Assembly (NCBI GenBank): GCA_000755425.1 | Contig: BBMT01000005.1 | Location: 186,001 to 250,000, forward strand | Direction: 5' to 3' | Length of the DNA stretch: 64,000 bases | Source of the DNA: Vibrio maritimus | GTDB lineage: Bacteria > Pseudomonadota > Gammaproteobacteria > Enterobacterales > Vibrionaceae | Part shown: positions 9,761 to 19,105 of the stretch, piece by piece | How the letters are laid out: the number at the start of each line of letters is the position of its first letter | Position numbering within the stretch: the stretch's first letter is position 1 | Position numbers and translations under genes: made by a program | Notes under the pieces: generated by a model | Told to the model about the DNA's origin: nothing | Database searches by the model: none | The model's input: only the letters and a program-made list of their open reading frames with translations

Positions 9761-11496
9761 TTAATCATCAAACAACAAATTGATCGCAACGCCCATCATA
9801 ACAAGACCTGCTATCGGTCCCATTACACCCATTGGTGCTCGTTCTATATAGGGCAAGTTCTCCGCAATCATCAACCCCCATTCTGGTGAAGGTGGCTTAG
9901 CGCCGAGACCAATGAAGCTAAGTGCCGTCAGGCTCAAGGTTATGACTGGCAGTCTTAGCAATGCGTGTCTGAGTAGTGGTGGTAGAACGTAAGGTAAAAT
10001 GTAATGTTTCAACACTTTTACGCGCCCTGTTCCCCAAATGGGTGCTAAGTGAGTGTAGGGCTGTGCTTTGGCTTCACTAATAAGGCTTGAACAATGTGCT
10101 GCTAGTGGTGCCCAAGACACAAAGACGATGGCGATCATGGCACTACTCGGATGCATCCCGGTCAAACCCGCTACCAGCAGACCCGCAATGATGTACGGTA
10201 TACCTTTGGTAATTTCGATAAGGCCTTGGCTAATACGGGTGTTGAAACCCAATAGAATACCAACGAGTAGGCTCAGTAGAGTGGCAATGAAGCCTTCTTT
10301 GAATGTCGATAACATGCCTGCGCCAATGCGCGCCATTAAATCTCTTCCGATACCATCGGCACCGAGTGGCGCTTCAAAGCTCGGCGCGGCTAATCTGACG
10401 TATTGACTGGTAAAAGGGTCAGCAACCAGTGACCAGCAGACGATAAGGATCAGCACGGTAAAAATTGAGTAGGCAGTAAGGCGTTTTCCTTTACTCGAAG
10501 TAAACGAGAACGTTGAGTGGCTACTGATTAATTTTCCGCTCTTTAAGCTGTGCCCAAGAAGCCATTGCTGGATGAGCAGGCCGATACTGCTAATAAATAT
10601 CGAGATCAATAGTAGAACTAAAAGCCCACCTTGTAGCATCGGTAAATCTTGTGCTTTTGCCGCCCCAAGAATCAGCCGGCCAATGCCTGGAATTGAGAAA
10701 ATCTGTTCAACCGCAACCGCCCCGCCAGTCAAACCAATCATGATCATTGAAATCTGCGGAATCAGGCTGCTTATGGCTCGCTTGATCGCAAACCGTAAGA
10801 TTTGGTTAGGACTTACATTCGCGCTCAACCAAGTAATAACCCAAGGTTCATTCAGTACCCTTTGTAAGCTGTCTCTAAGTAATCGACTAAACAATCCACT
10901 TGCCGGCAGTGCTAATGCGAAACTCGGTAGCCAAATGTGTTGCCAGCTTTGCCATCCATAAGGCGGGAAAAGACCGAACCAAATAGAAAAAATAAGGATC
11001 AGCACTGAGGCTACCACATACTCCGGCAGCGATATCAGTACCGTGCTTAAGCTATTGTGGGTTTGATTGAGCTTATTGGCTTTCCATCGATAGAGCGTGT
11101 GCAGTAAACCAAGACCGCACAGTAAAAACGTCAGCCCAAGTGCGACTGACATTAACAAAAGAGAGGTGGACAATGTCTGCTGAATGCCCTCTGAGACCGA
11201 TGTGCCATCTATCCAGACACACCGAGGTTGCCGTGAAGAGCATCTCCCAGCCAATCGAGTAGCCTTTCTGTGGCAGAACGGTCGAGTTGAAGATCCTCTC
11301 TCACCGCCGCCAGTGCTTCAGGCGTCAACATATGTTGCTGACCTGCTCGCGCTCGGAGAATGGATTGGCTTGGGTCAATACCGGCAATGTCCGGCATCAA
11401 TCCAACGAGAATCACAACGACAATAAGAGAAGCTAAGCGCGATAGCCAAGGGGCAATCGCGCTCAACGACAGTCTAGGGGCACCAACAGACATCAT
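9761..11496 (-). CDS. Fused double permease of a peptide/nickel/metallophore-type ABC importer (frameshifted)
   Basis: Two permease units in one chain of about 578 residues. The N-terminal half is DppB-like: a periplasmic stretch with LTPEALAAVREDLQLD and LLDWLGDALHGNLG, then helices with an EQIFSIPGIGRLI coupling motif. The C-terminal half is DppC-like: APLGADGIGRDLMARI, a SWAPLAAHC coupling region, and a LSFIGLGAKPPSPEWG end. The frame breaks near 11220; one more T gives GVSWIDGTS. The halves themselves are joined in an unbroken frame. It starts 5 bp after the binding-protein stop, last in an operon ATPase-ATPase-SBP-permease. Fusion of the two permeases is unusual for this family, but a hidden indel could also mimic it. 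Confidence 0.8.
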
Positions 11497-11501
11497 TGGG
11501 T

Positions 11502-13006
11502 TTAGTTTACCTTGGTTTGAGCGTTGATTAGACGGCGCTCGCTTGGGTCACGAACCGCGTCTGTTACTCTTGTGCTTTCTCCTTGAACGACACGCTCGTG
11601 TAGCAGCGGGATTGCAGCGAACTCATCAAGGATCTTCTGCTCAGCAGCAATGATCGCCTTTTGACGCTGCTCACCAAGCGGCTGTAAGTCTGCGTGAGTC
11701 AGTGCTTCGTCTACCGTTTCAGAGCAGAACTGACCGAGGTTAAATGAGCCTCACAGCCAAAGTCACTTTGCATGTATGCGACCGGGTCACCCGAGTCTAA
11801 TACAGTTGCACGCGACAGGATGAACGCATCAAACTTGCCAGAAAGTGCATCGTTCTCGATCTGCGCATATTCACGGATATCAAGCTCGACTTGGAAACCT
11901 GCGGCTTCTAGTTGCTGCTTCAGTAGTGCCGCCACTTCTGGCAGCTCTGCACGGTCGGTAAAGGTACCGATAACGATTTTCTCACCGTTGGCTTTTTTAC
12001 CCTTTTCTAGAGGTGCTGCTTCTGGGCGGATTGGTGAAGCCCAAGCGAGAGCAGGGCCTAGTAGGCCTTCTGCGATATCAGCGTGGTTTTCATAAACGGT
12101 ACGAATGATTTGCTCACGGTCAACGGCAGCAGCTGCCATTTTACGAAGCTCAAGCTGACTAAATACTTCAGACCTGTTGTTCAGGTAAAGGGTGTTGGTG
12201 CGAGGCATTGCTACTTCGTGTAACAGGTTTTCATCCAGTGTCGCGATTTGAGAAACGGGCACAGCTTCCACCACGTCTGCGGTACCAGTGCGAAGTGCGG
12301 CTGCGCGAGCGAAGCCGTTTGGCACGTATTCCGCAATAACCGTTTCAATTTTGGCTTTCTCGCCCCAGTAACCATCGAAGCGCTCTAGTTTTGCGCTGGT
12401 GGTACCATTAATTTCTACTAGCTCGAACGGCCCTGTACCAGCTCCAGTTGGTATAACACGGCCATTATCTTGGTAGGCACTGCTTGCTAGGATAGCTAAC
12501 TGAGGGCTAGATAAACGACTTGGAAGCAATGGGTCGTTGAAGGTTGTTTTAATCTCAACATGGTTTGCATCTAACGCAGTAACTTCAAGGTCAATACCAT
12601 CTAGAATACGCGGCTTTGGCGCAGCATCGAGTGCTTTCTGAAGTGAGTTTACGACAGCATTGGCATCCAGCATTGAACCGTCGTGGAATTTAACGCCTTC
12701 ACGAATCGTAAAGTGCCAAGTTAAAGGATCAACCTGTTCCCAAGACGTTGCAAGCATTGGCTCTGCTTCTGATTTTGGTGTTAGGTTGATAAGCGTTTCC
12801 GCTGTGCTCCAACGAGAGAGCTTGAAAGCATCGTCCGAAAGTGGCGATAAGCCAGTGCGTGGTGGCTGCATCATAGCCACACGAATCTCAGATTTTACCG
12901 CTGTGTCGACTGCTGTATTTTGAGCTTCTTGCTTAGAGTCAAAACAGCCTGTCAATGGCAAAGCTAAAGCAAGCGCACAGGCTAATTTAATGGAGTGGAA
13001 ACGCAT
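11502..13006 (-). CDS. ABC transporter substrate-binding lipoprotein, DppA/NikA/OppA family (frameshifted)
   Basis: About 501 residues, normal for family 5 binding proteins. The signal peptide ends in the lipobox LPLTGC, so it should be tethered to a membrane by its Cys. LTWHFTIREGVKFHDGS is the classic cluster C signature, followed by PTGAGTGPFELVE. The frame breaks near 11745; one more T in a T run gives EAHFNLGQFCSETVDEALTH and continues to the stop at 11502. It binds peptides, nickel or opine metallophores in relatives; the ligand cannot be inferred from sequence. It is co-transcribed with two ATPases upstream and the fused permease downstream. Confidence 0.85.
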
Positions 13007-13018
13007 TGTGAGTGTTCT

Positions 13019-13873
13019 CTATAGTAATTGTGAGTTGGTGTTGTGTTTGTTTATCGCTGAGGACAGCGACTGGGCGTGGATTAACGCCTTGGTTGTTGGA
13101 TGAGTAGGGGTGTTCATAATGCGCTTTGCGTCATCATGCTCTACTACCTGACCTCGGTCTAAGACCATAATGTCATCACACAACGCATTGGCTGCGCCAA
13201 GGTCGTGCGTAACTAAAATGAGTTTCAATTTTCTTTGCTGCTTGAGCGTGTTGATCAGGTCAATAAGTCGCTGGCGGTTTACAGGATCAAGGCTGCTGGT
13301 TGGTTCATCGGCAACCAGTAGTTCGGGCTCTACAATAAGCGCTCGTGCAATGGCGACGCGCTGTGCCTGACCCGTGGAAAGCTGGCTTGGTGACAGAGTC
13401 AAAAGTTCATGTCGAAGACCTACTTCTTCCAGTGCTCTTCTTGCTTTTTGTTGATGGTTGCCCTTAATTCCTAGACTTTCCAGCGGCTCAACTAAGATTT
13501 GTGCGACGGTGTAATAAGGGTTCAGGCTGGTATGCGGCTCTTGTGGAATCAGTTGGATCTGCTTACATAGCTCAAGGCGCTCTTTATTCGAGGTGATTGG
13601 CATAGTGTGTCCCAATACATTGATGTTCCCCTCTTGTGGCGCTCGCAGTCCAAACAAGAGCTCAATCATGGTTGATTTACCTGCGCCAGAAGGCCCAACG
13701 ATGGCGACGCTGCGATCGGCAACCTTGAGTGACACCTTTTCTAATGCTTTAAAGGGTTTGCCACCCAGCCATTTGGGCAGTGAGTAGTGGTGTACGCTAA
13801 CGCTATCAAACTCGATACCTGAGGTCATCGTATTTTCAGACGAGCTTGTAGACTCTAAAGTATGGACTTGCAT
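13019..13873 (-). CDS. ABC transporter ATP-binding protein, DppF-like
   Basis: An intact protein of 284 residues. It has the Walker A GPSGAGKST, Walker B LLVADEPTSSLD and switch His in LVTHDLG. The signature reads LSTGQAQR where LSGGQ is usual, a change in a residue that contacts ATP across the dimer. The N-terminal PKWLGGKPFKALEKVSL matches the DppF/OppF start. It shares its first base with the last base of the preceding ATPase frame. It energises the fused permease together with that partner. The start may be internal (MTSGIEF), since the first residues are low in complexity. Confidence 0.85.
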   Translation of the reverse strand: MQVHTLESTSSSENTMTSGIEFDSVSVHHYSLPKWLGGKPFKALEKVSLKVADRSVAIVGPSGAGKSTMIELLFGLRAPQEGNINVLGHTMPITSNKERLELCKQIQLIPQEPHTSLNPYYTVAQILVEPLESLGIKGNHQQKARRALEEVGLRHELLTLSPSQLSTGQAQRVAIARALIVEPELLVADEPTSSLDPVNRQRLIDLINTLKQQRKLKLILVTHDLGAANALCDDIMVLDRGQVVEHDDAKRIMNTPTHPTTKALIHAQSLSSAINKHNTNSQLL

Positions 13874-14627
13874 TACATAAGCCCTCTTAGAGATTTACAG
13901 AAATCATGAGTACTGCATTCTAGGGCATGGCGTGGCTCGCCGTAAGCAATCACGCGACCTTCATCAATAACCACCATTTTGTCGCAAGCAAGTGCGCTAT
14001 GGAGATCGTGTGTAATGAGAATGCCAGCCATGTTTGCCTCTCTCACACTTTCTCGAATCAAAGTCAGGATTTCTTGTTCAGTCACAGGTCCAGTGCACTC
14101 GTTGGTTCATCAGCAATCAGCAGGGACGCTTTGCTTAGCAAACCAATCGCAATACAGACTCGTTGCCTTTGACCGCCAGAAAGTTGGCTTGGCAACAGCT
14201 TGAGGATTGCTGAAGGATCAGAAAAACCTAGTCGCGTTAGTAAGGCTACGATGGTGTCTCGGTCGCCTGCTTTAGGCTTGGTTCGCCAACGGGTATGCGC
14301 TAGCGTCAGTTGAGCTTCAACTGTTACAAGTGGATTGAGCGCTTGGAGCGCATCTTGAAAAATAAACGCAGCGCGTTGCTCTGGTGGACGTTCGATTAAT
14401 GGCACATTGCATACGCTGACATTCGCCAACAAGATGTCGCCAGAGACCGACATTGATTCCGGAGTAAACCCAGCAATCGCTTTGGACAGCATAGATTTAC
14501 CAATACCAGAAGGCCCCATAACTGCCAGTATTTCGCCGGCAGCGATTTCAAACTGAATATCTTGGAACAAGGTTCGTTCTTGCGACTGGATGGAAAGCTG
14601 ATTAACGGTAAGGATTGGGGTGCTCAC
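13873..14627 (-). CDS. ABC transporter ATP-binding protein, DppD-like (frameshifted)
   Basis: About 251 residues; the first gene of the importer operon. It has the Walker A GPSGIGKS, a Q-loop in FIFQDAL, the signature LSGGQRQR and the Walker B LLIADEPTSALD. The frame breaks right after Walker B near 14090: one more C restores TSALDPVTEQEIL, the family's usual continuation, then ILITHDLHSALACD with the switch His. The C-terminus is shorter than in DppD/OppD (about 330), lacking the peptide-family extension. A palindrome and a Zur-like site lie just upstream. Confidence 0.8.
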
Positions 14628-14646
14628 GGAACGGCTCTAATGACTG

Positions 14647-14674
14647 ATGTTATAACGTAACAATGGTACCATTG
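14647..14674. promoter_or_regulatory. Zur-like site and palindrome upstream of the ABC importer operon
   Basis: ATGTTATAACGTAACAAT (14647-14664) resembles the gammaproteobacterial Zur consensus (left half complete, right half partly). It overlaps a perfect 14-bp palindrome CAATGGTACCATTG (14661-14674). Both lie within 50 bp of the first start codon. Two better Zur boxes occur elsewhere in this window. Confidence 0.35.
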
Positions 14675-14749
14675 ACACCGTTCGATGAGAAGTGGGATCC
14701 CAAGCTGATTTTGTCTCTTCTCAGCATCAAATAAGCTAACTGTTTAATT

Positions 14750-14771
14750 AAAAAGCGCTCTTAATGAGCGC
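14750..14771 (-). terminator. Terminator of the MATE gene
   Basis: GCGCTC / GAGCGC stem with a 5-nt loop. Read on the minus strand it is followed by TTTTT. Confidence 0.65.
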
Positions 14772-14776
14772 ATTTA

Positions 14777-16131
14777 TCAATTTACTTTAGCCATTTCTTC
14801 TGTGGATGACAGGGAGGCAGTCCTAAACTCAATGCACTTCTTTTTAACGTGGCCAATGAATGGATACAAGAAGGCAATGCGGCCACAGTAGAACAGCGTA
14901 AAGGCGAGCCACAGCCCGTGATTACCCCATAAATCGACACTAAATGCTTGAATAGCAATAAATACAGTCAGTGTTGCGATACTCGAGTCTCTCACCGGTC
15001 TTGTTGTTCCTGTACCAGTAAAGATACCGTAAACCGTTAACCCAAAGCCTGCCACGAGGGGGAATACCAATAGCCACGGTGTCATTTGTTGGTACAAGTT
15101 GACGATCGAATCTAGCTAGTGAACAGATACACTAATTGAGCCTGAAATAGAGCAACGATGAGCGTGAGTAAAACAATTAGACCCGCAGTCCATTGAAAGT
15201 TGAGGGTCAAAACGCGCTCTAGCATTGATGGATTTTTCTCACCGACAGCTTTTCCTGCAAAGACACTCGATGCGTTTGCAACCCCGTCAAAAAGATAGCT
15301 GACGATGAATGTAATCTGCATCAAGATAGCGTTGGTCGCGAGTGTATCCGTACCAAGTTGAGCGCCGGTTCGTGCCATCATGTTGAAGAATGTCAGCAAA
15401 CACACCGTGCGCAGCAGCAGGTCAGTGTTTGATGAAATTATGGTCGAAAGGTCGCTTTTGGACATCTTGGAAGCTGTCATGAGTGATGACAACGATATTC
15501 CAGTCGTTCTCAAAACCAAGCTCATACCAATGGCGAACATCACAACTTGAGAGATCAAGCTTGCATAGGCAACCCCTGCAACACCAAGGTCAAAGTAGAG
15601 CACAAAAACTGCATCTAGTACGATGTTCAGAACGTTGCCAAAGACTTGGGTGTAGAGCGTCTCTTTCGCTTTCGCTTGCCCCATCAGCCAGCCGATAACG
15701 GTGTAGTTGAGCAAAACAAAGGGAGCACCAAATATAAGAATTGAGAAGTAGACTTCTGCTTGTTGCGCTACACCTGCTTCGGGGTCAATGATCCACAGTG
15801 CCCCTTGCCAGAGCAAAGATTGCAACAGGATAAATATCAGTCCAACAGACGCTGCGAGCACAAATGGCCTCATCAGGCTGCTTGCCAGTAGGTTTTGATC
15901 ACCTTTACCCAGTGCCATCGCACTTTGACCCGTCGTGCTGACACGAAAGAAGCCAAACAACCAATACAAGGTGTTCATAATCACCGTACCGACGGCGACC
16001 CCAGCGATAAGTTCTGCAACGCCGAGTTTGCCAATGACAGCAGTATCGACTGCCCCAAGCAGTGGTTGGGTGACAGTCGAGATAATGAAGGGCAGGGCAA
16101 TCTTGTAATAGTCTTTGTGAGAGATAGTCAT
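14777..16131 (-). CDS. MATE family efflux protein, DinF-like (frameshifted)
   Basis: About 452 residues with 12 hydrophobic segments. The N-terminus IALPFIISTVTQPLLGAVDTAVIGKLG is the DinF-type MATE signature; the C-terminal part is WLLVFPLVAGFGLTVYGIFTGTGTTRPVRDS. These proteins use Na+ or H+ gradients to export cationic compounds. The frame breaks near 15118; one more C gives FTSLDSIVNLYQQM and adds the last two helices. An alternative start at 16212 would add 27 polar residues; 16131 places the first helix at the usual distance. It reads toward the ABC importer operon but ends in its own terminator. Confidence 0.75.
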
Positions 16132-16263
16132 AGTAGAAAACAGAGCGTGCAGCGGTGATAATGAGATTGATTTGCGATAGTGAATGGTAGTGGTTTCTAT
16201 GAACGGTGTCATTAAAAGAATTGTGGGGATTGGTCGAAAGGTTAAAAAATCAGCAATCAGAAT

Positions 16264-16290
16264 ACCGCCTAAGCGTTGGCATTAGGCGGT
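16264..16290 (-). terminator. Possible terminator of the SurE/lipoprotein pair
   Basis: A 9-bp GC-rich inverted repeat (ACCGCCTAA / TTAGGCGGT) with a 9-nt loop follows the lipoprotein gene. No T run follows immediately, but a T6 run occurs about 20 bp further on. Confidence 0.5.
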
Positions 16291-16324
16291 GTTTGCGATG
16301 GTACTCAATACGTTAGGGGCGAAA

Positions 16325-16959
16325 TTAACCTTTAAACCAGTAGCCGCCCAAAAGTGGGTTGGTTGACGTCACTTTTAGTGTATCGCCCTCTGTCTCAAGC
16401 GTTTGTGGCTCAACCATTGCCATTACATCTTGGTCAAAACAGAACCCTGCTTCAAACTTGACCTCGTTAGCGCCCATTTTTTGCCCAGCTTGCATACAGT
16501 TTGCTAGCTCGACATAGATCTGCTCGCCAGATTGAACAATCTTGAACGTGGCATCTTCTGAGTTACGATAGGTACCGCTTAGATCCTCTATAGCGATCCA
16601 GTCGCTAGGCGTGCTAGTTCGTAGTTCTACAGTGTTCTGTCCAGATTCACAGTGATAAACACCGTTGAGCTGACATTGTATTTCACCCTGATTGAAGCTT
16701 AGCTTTCCTGACTGCTCACTGTAGTCACCGATGTAAACCGTTGATGACTCATTGGCATCAGTGACCGTTAGGTAAAATGCGCCTTCGTTGACTGTTAGCC
16801 CCAAATGCATGGTTCAGAATCAATCAACTGGCTGCCAACATATTGACCTTGGTAAGCAGAAATAAAGTCACTTTGGCTCATTGCAGAGCTCGTATCTGAA
16901 CTGTCATTACAGCCTGCTACCACCGCGGTCGCAGTACTCAGTATTAATAGCTTTTTCAT
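16325..16959 (-). CDS. Hypothetical lipoprotein (frameshifted)
   Basis: About 211 residues, starting MKKLLILSTATAVVAGCNDS: a short signal peptide with a lipobox (VVAGC), then a Ser/Asp linker. A clear AAGGAG ribosome site precedes the ATG. The mature part is beta-rich (GAFYLTVTD, STVYIGDY, GTYRNSEDATFKI) with several Cys, a pattern of small outer-membrane or periplasmic lipoproteins. The frame breaks near 16802; one more G in GGGG gives CIWGLTVNEG. It begins 9 bp after the SurE-like gene, so the two are co-transcribed and may act together. I do not recognise a family. Confidence 0.6.
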
Positions 16960-16968
16960 GCTAACTCC

Positions 16969-17970
16969 TTAAAACAGCTCGTTTAGCTTGTAGCGAACCC
17001 ACTCTGACTTGGCTACCGAACCCTGAACGTTAGCTTGAATCGCACTGATGGTGACATAGCCTTGGCCAACAGCAATGCCTTCACTGTTTTCGGATTGATC
17101 GGCGTAGTTCGCGTCAGAGTCCATGCTGATACCCGCTTTATCTTTGTACATGCTTCTAGCCATCGCCATGGCGTCGTCCATCGACATGTTTGGGTCATGT
17201 TTCATTAACTCGATAGCCACGTAGCCTATAAACATGTCGCTTGATGATAGATCGTCGGTAAACTTGACGATCATGTTGTCATGGCCTGCATTCCAACCAA
17301 CTTGAGTGTGTTTGAATCCGCGGTGGTTTGCTGGATCTTCAGGAATGTTAACGTTGAGGCCGGTGAACTTAGGCAACAAAGGAGCGCCGTCCGCTGTCTT
17401 TTCAACGAGCTGATCGAGAAGCTCAACAACGATGTTTGCCACGTCTTGTGCTTTGCTCGCTTCGCCATCGTAAGCGCTCACGGCAATCGCTGGGATACCA
17501 CGTGCGATAGAGGCATTGGTAGCACCTAACGTACCTGACATGTTGGTTGAGTAACCCACGTTATTGCCTTCATTAGGGCCAGAGATAACAAGATCAGGCT
17601 GTTTGCCCCAACGCTCCATCGCATAAACATCAATGCCATACAAAGCCGCCATTGTTGGCGTGCCTTCGGTGTAGTCTTCAAAAGCGACGGATGTATCTGT
17701 ATCACCAACACAAACTTGGTCTTTGTCGAGTTGAGTTCGGTCAACCGATACTTCTTTCATAAAGTGGATAGCTCCACCTTTACCACTTTGCCCAGTGCAT
17801 GGTGCGGACATGATGACGTCGTGGCCTGCTGCTTTTAGCGTTGTGTGAAGAGTCTGAATATTGGTCGTTGACCAGCTGTCATCGTTAGTCAAAACAATAT
17901 TCAGTGCGTTTGCTTGAGCACTGATCCCTAAACCGATTGCCAATGTCAACGCAGCAAACTTGGTGTTCAT
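16969..17970 (-). CDS. Secreted SurE-like 5'/3'-nucleotidase (acid phosphatase family)
   Basis: An intact 333-residue protein. Residues 1-22 form a signal peptide ending AQANA. The SurE fold follows at once: NIVLTNDDSW (metal Asp pair at 30-31), MSAPCTGQSG and VISGPNEGNNVGY near 128-140 (metal Asn). Ordinary SurE is cytosolic, about 250 residues, and linked to pcm/rpoS; this one is exported, longer and unlinked to those genes. It probably dephosphorylates nucleotides or organic phosphates in the periplasm or outside the cell. A GGGAAA ribosome site precedes the ATG. A perfect palindrome lies about 90 bp upstream. Confidence 0.8.
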   Translation of the reverse strand: MNTKFAALTLAIGLGISAQANALNIVLTNDDSWSTTNIQTLHTTLKAAGHDVIMSAPCTGQSGKGGAIHFMKEVSVDRTQLDKDQVCVGDTDTSVAFEDYTEGTPTMAALYGIDVYAMERWGKQPDLVISGPNEGNNVGYSTNMSGTLGATNASIARGIPAIAVSAYDGEASKAQDVANIVVELLDQLVEKTADGAPLLPKFTGLNVNIPEDPANHRGFKHTQVGWNAGHDNMIVKFTDDLSSSDMFIGYVAIELMKHDPNMSMDDAMAMARSMYKDKAGISMDSDANYADQSENSEGIAVGQGYVTISAIQANVQGSVAKSEWVRYKLNELF

Positions 17971-18056
17971 AGTATTTCCCTTTGTGTGCTTGAAAAGTTG
18001 ATAGTTAAGCTAGAAGGGATAGGTGACAGTTATGTTAAAACGAGATTTCTTCGTGA

Positions 18057-18072
18057 TTAGAGATATCTCTAA
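18057..18072. promoter_or_regulatory. 16-bp perfect palindrome TTAGAGATATCTCTAA (copy 1)
   Basis: It sits 2 bp past the stop of the membrane regulator-like gene and about 87 bp upstream of the SurE-like start. An identical copy occurs at 18788. It has no T run and is not a terminator. Confidence 0.5.
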
Positions 18073-18074
18073 AT

Positions 18075-19090
18075 TTAAGCTGTTGTATCTATTGAGAAAA
18101 TATTCTTATCGAGTTGATGTTGATAGCGACCAGTTTTTGGGTCTCGGCTCTTTTGGAACAGATAGGGTTTTGCTAGATCCCCAAAATGCCCCAGCATTTC
18201 ATCCTTAATTTTGTTTCTGTTTTGATCGAGCGTTTTTGCTTTTAGTCCGTGTTGTTCAAGTTCATTAATTGCTCTGGCATGGCCACCAAAACAGCGCATG
18301 ATTTGCGCCAGTTCTCGGCCTTTTTCAATATCAGGTTTTGAACTAGAAGGATTAATGTAGGCCGGCAAATCGTCGATGCTCCGCTTTACATACCAGTAGT
18401 AATAGAAGAATGGTGTTTTGGACATTGCGAAGGTTTGTTCATCGATGGTGATCGTGCGTTTAGTTAAGTTGATGGTAAGCGATGACGCCTCCTTTGATGA
18501 AGAGATAGAAGGCTTTAGTTCACTGTCGGTAGCGGTGCTTTCTCCGGGTATCACACTAGGTTGATTCGGGTATTCTACATCGCTAGTTGCGCGGTGTTGC
18601 GCAGGTTTTCGTTCGGATGCTGTTCGCTGAACTATGCAGTACATAAAATTGGCGCTCACGATACTTATAACAATCATGAGTACTAACGAGAGATCTGAGA
18701 TTGGCGCGGTGACTTTCCAATCCATCGCGTACTGCTCATTGCCCAGTTTGAAGAGTAACCCTGCTGAATCCGCCGAGTTTGCTGAAGTTAGAGATATCTC
18801 TAAAACCTCAATGTGGCTAATAAGTGGGAGATTAAAGAGCGAAAACAACTGAGCTGACTCAATCCAGCTTTTTATTGTTGACTCTGAATACGCTAACAGC
18901 TGATTGATATCATAGCTATTTACTAGAGCATCATTGAGAGCACTAGGAAGGTGCTCGGTGAGCAATGTTCGAATAACAAGATTTAGTGCGACATCATAGA
19001 TATAAGTGAGACCAAATAGAGTCATCACACCAAAGCCGGCAGAGAGCAAGATTGCTTGGCGTTTTTAGATAAAGAGAGAATCGTCATCAT
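18075..19090 (-). CDS. Bitopic membrane protein with probable C-terminal winged-helix domain (frameshifted)
   Basis: About 338 residues. A first membrane helix (VMTLFGLTYIYDVAL), about 100 extracytoplasmic residues, a second helix (LSLVLMIVISIVSANFMY), a polar linker, then a cytoplasmic domain. The C-terminal stretch LTINLTKRTITI, KTPFFYYYWYVKRS, then NRNKIKDEML, LAKPYLFQK and GRYQHQL resembles winged-helix units seen at the ends of bacterial sensors and some CRISPR-accessory proteins; this is my reading, not a family match. The frame breaks near 19048; one more A gives KNAKQILLSAGFG and moves the start to 19090. It follows its partner gene after 15 bp. The topology suggests a ToxR-like one-component sensor with the DNA-binding end at the C-terminus. 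Confidence 0.55.
18788..18803. promoter_or_regulatory. 16-bp perfect palindrome TTAGAGATATCTCTAA (copy 2)
   Basis: An identical copy of the 18057 palindrome, inside the coding region of the membrane regulator-like gene (it encodes part of VLEISLTSA). The shared block is 17 bases. Confidence 0.45.
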
Positions 19091-19105
19091 GATTGTTTTT
19101 CAGGG

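Noticed and set aside
18023..18208. A plus-strand open frame of 60 codons
   Set aside because: It overlaps the 3' end of the minus-strand membrane protein, has no family features and no ribosome site.
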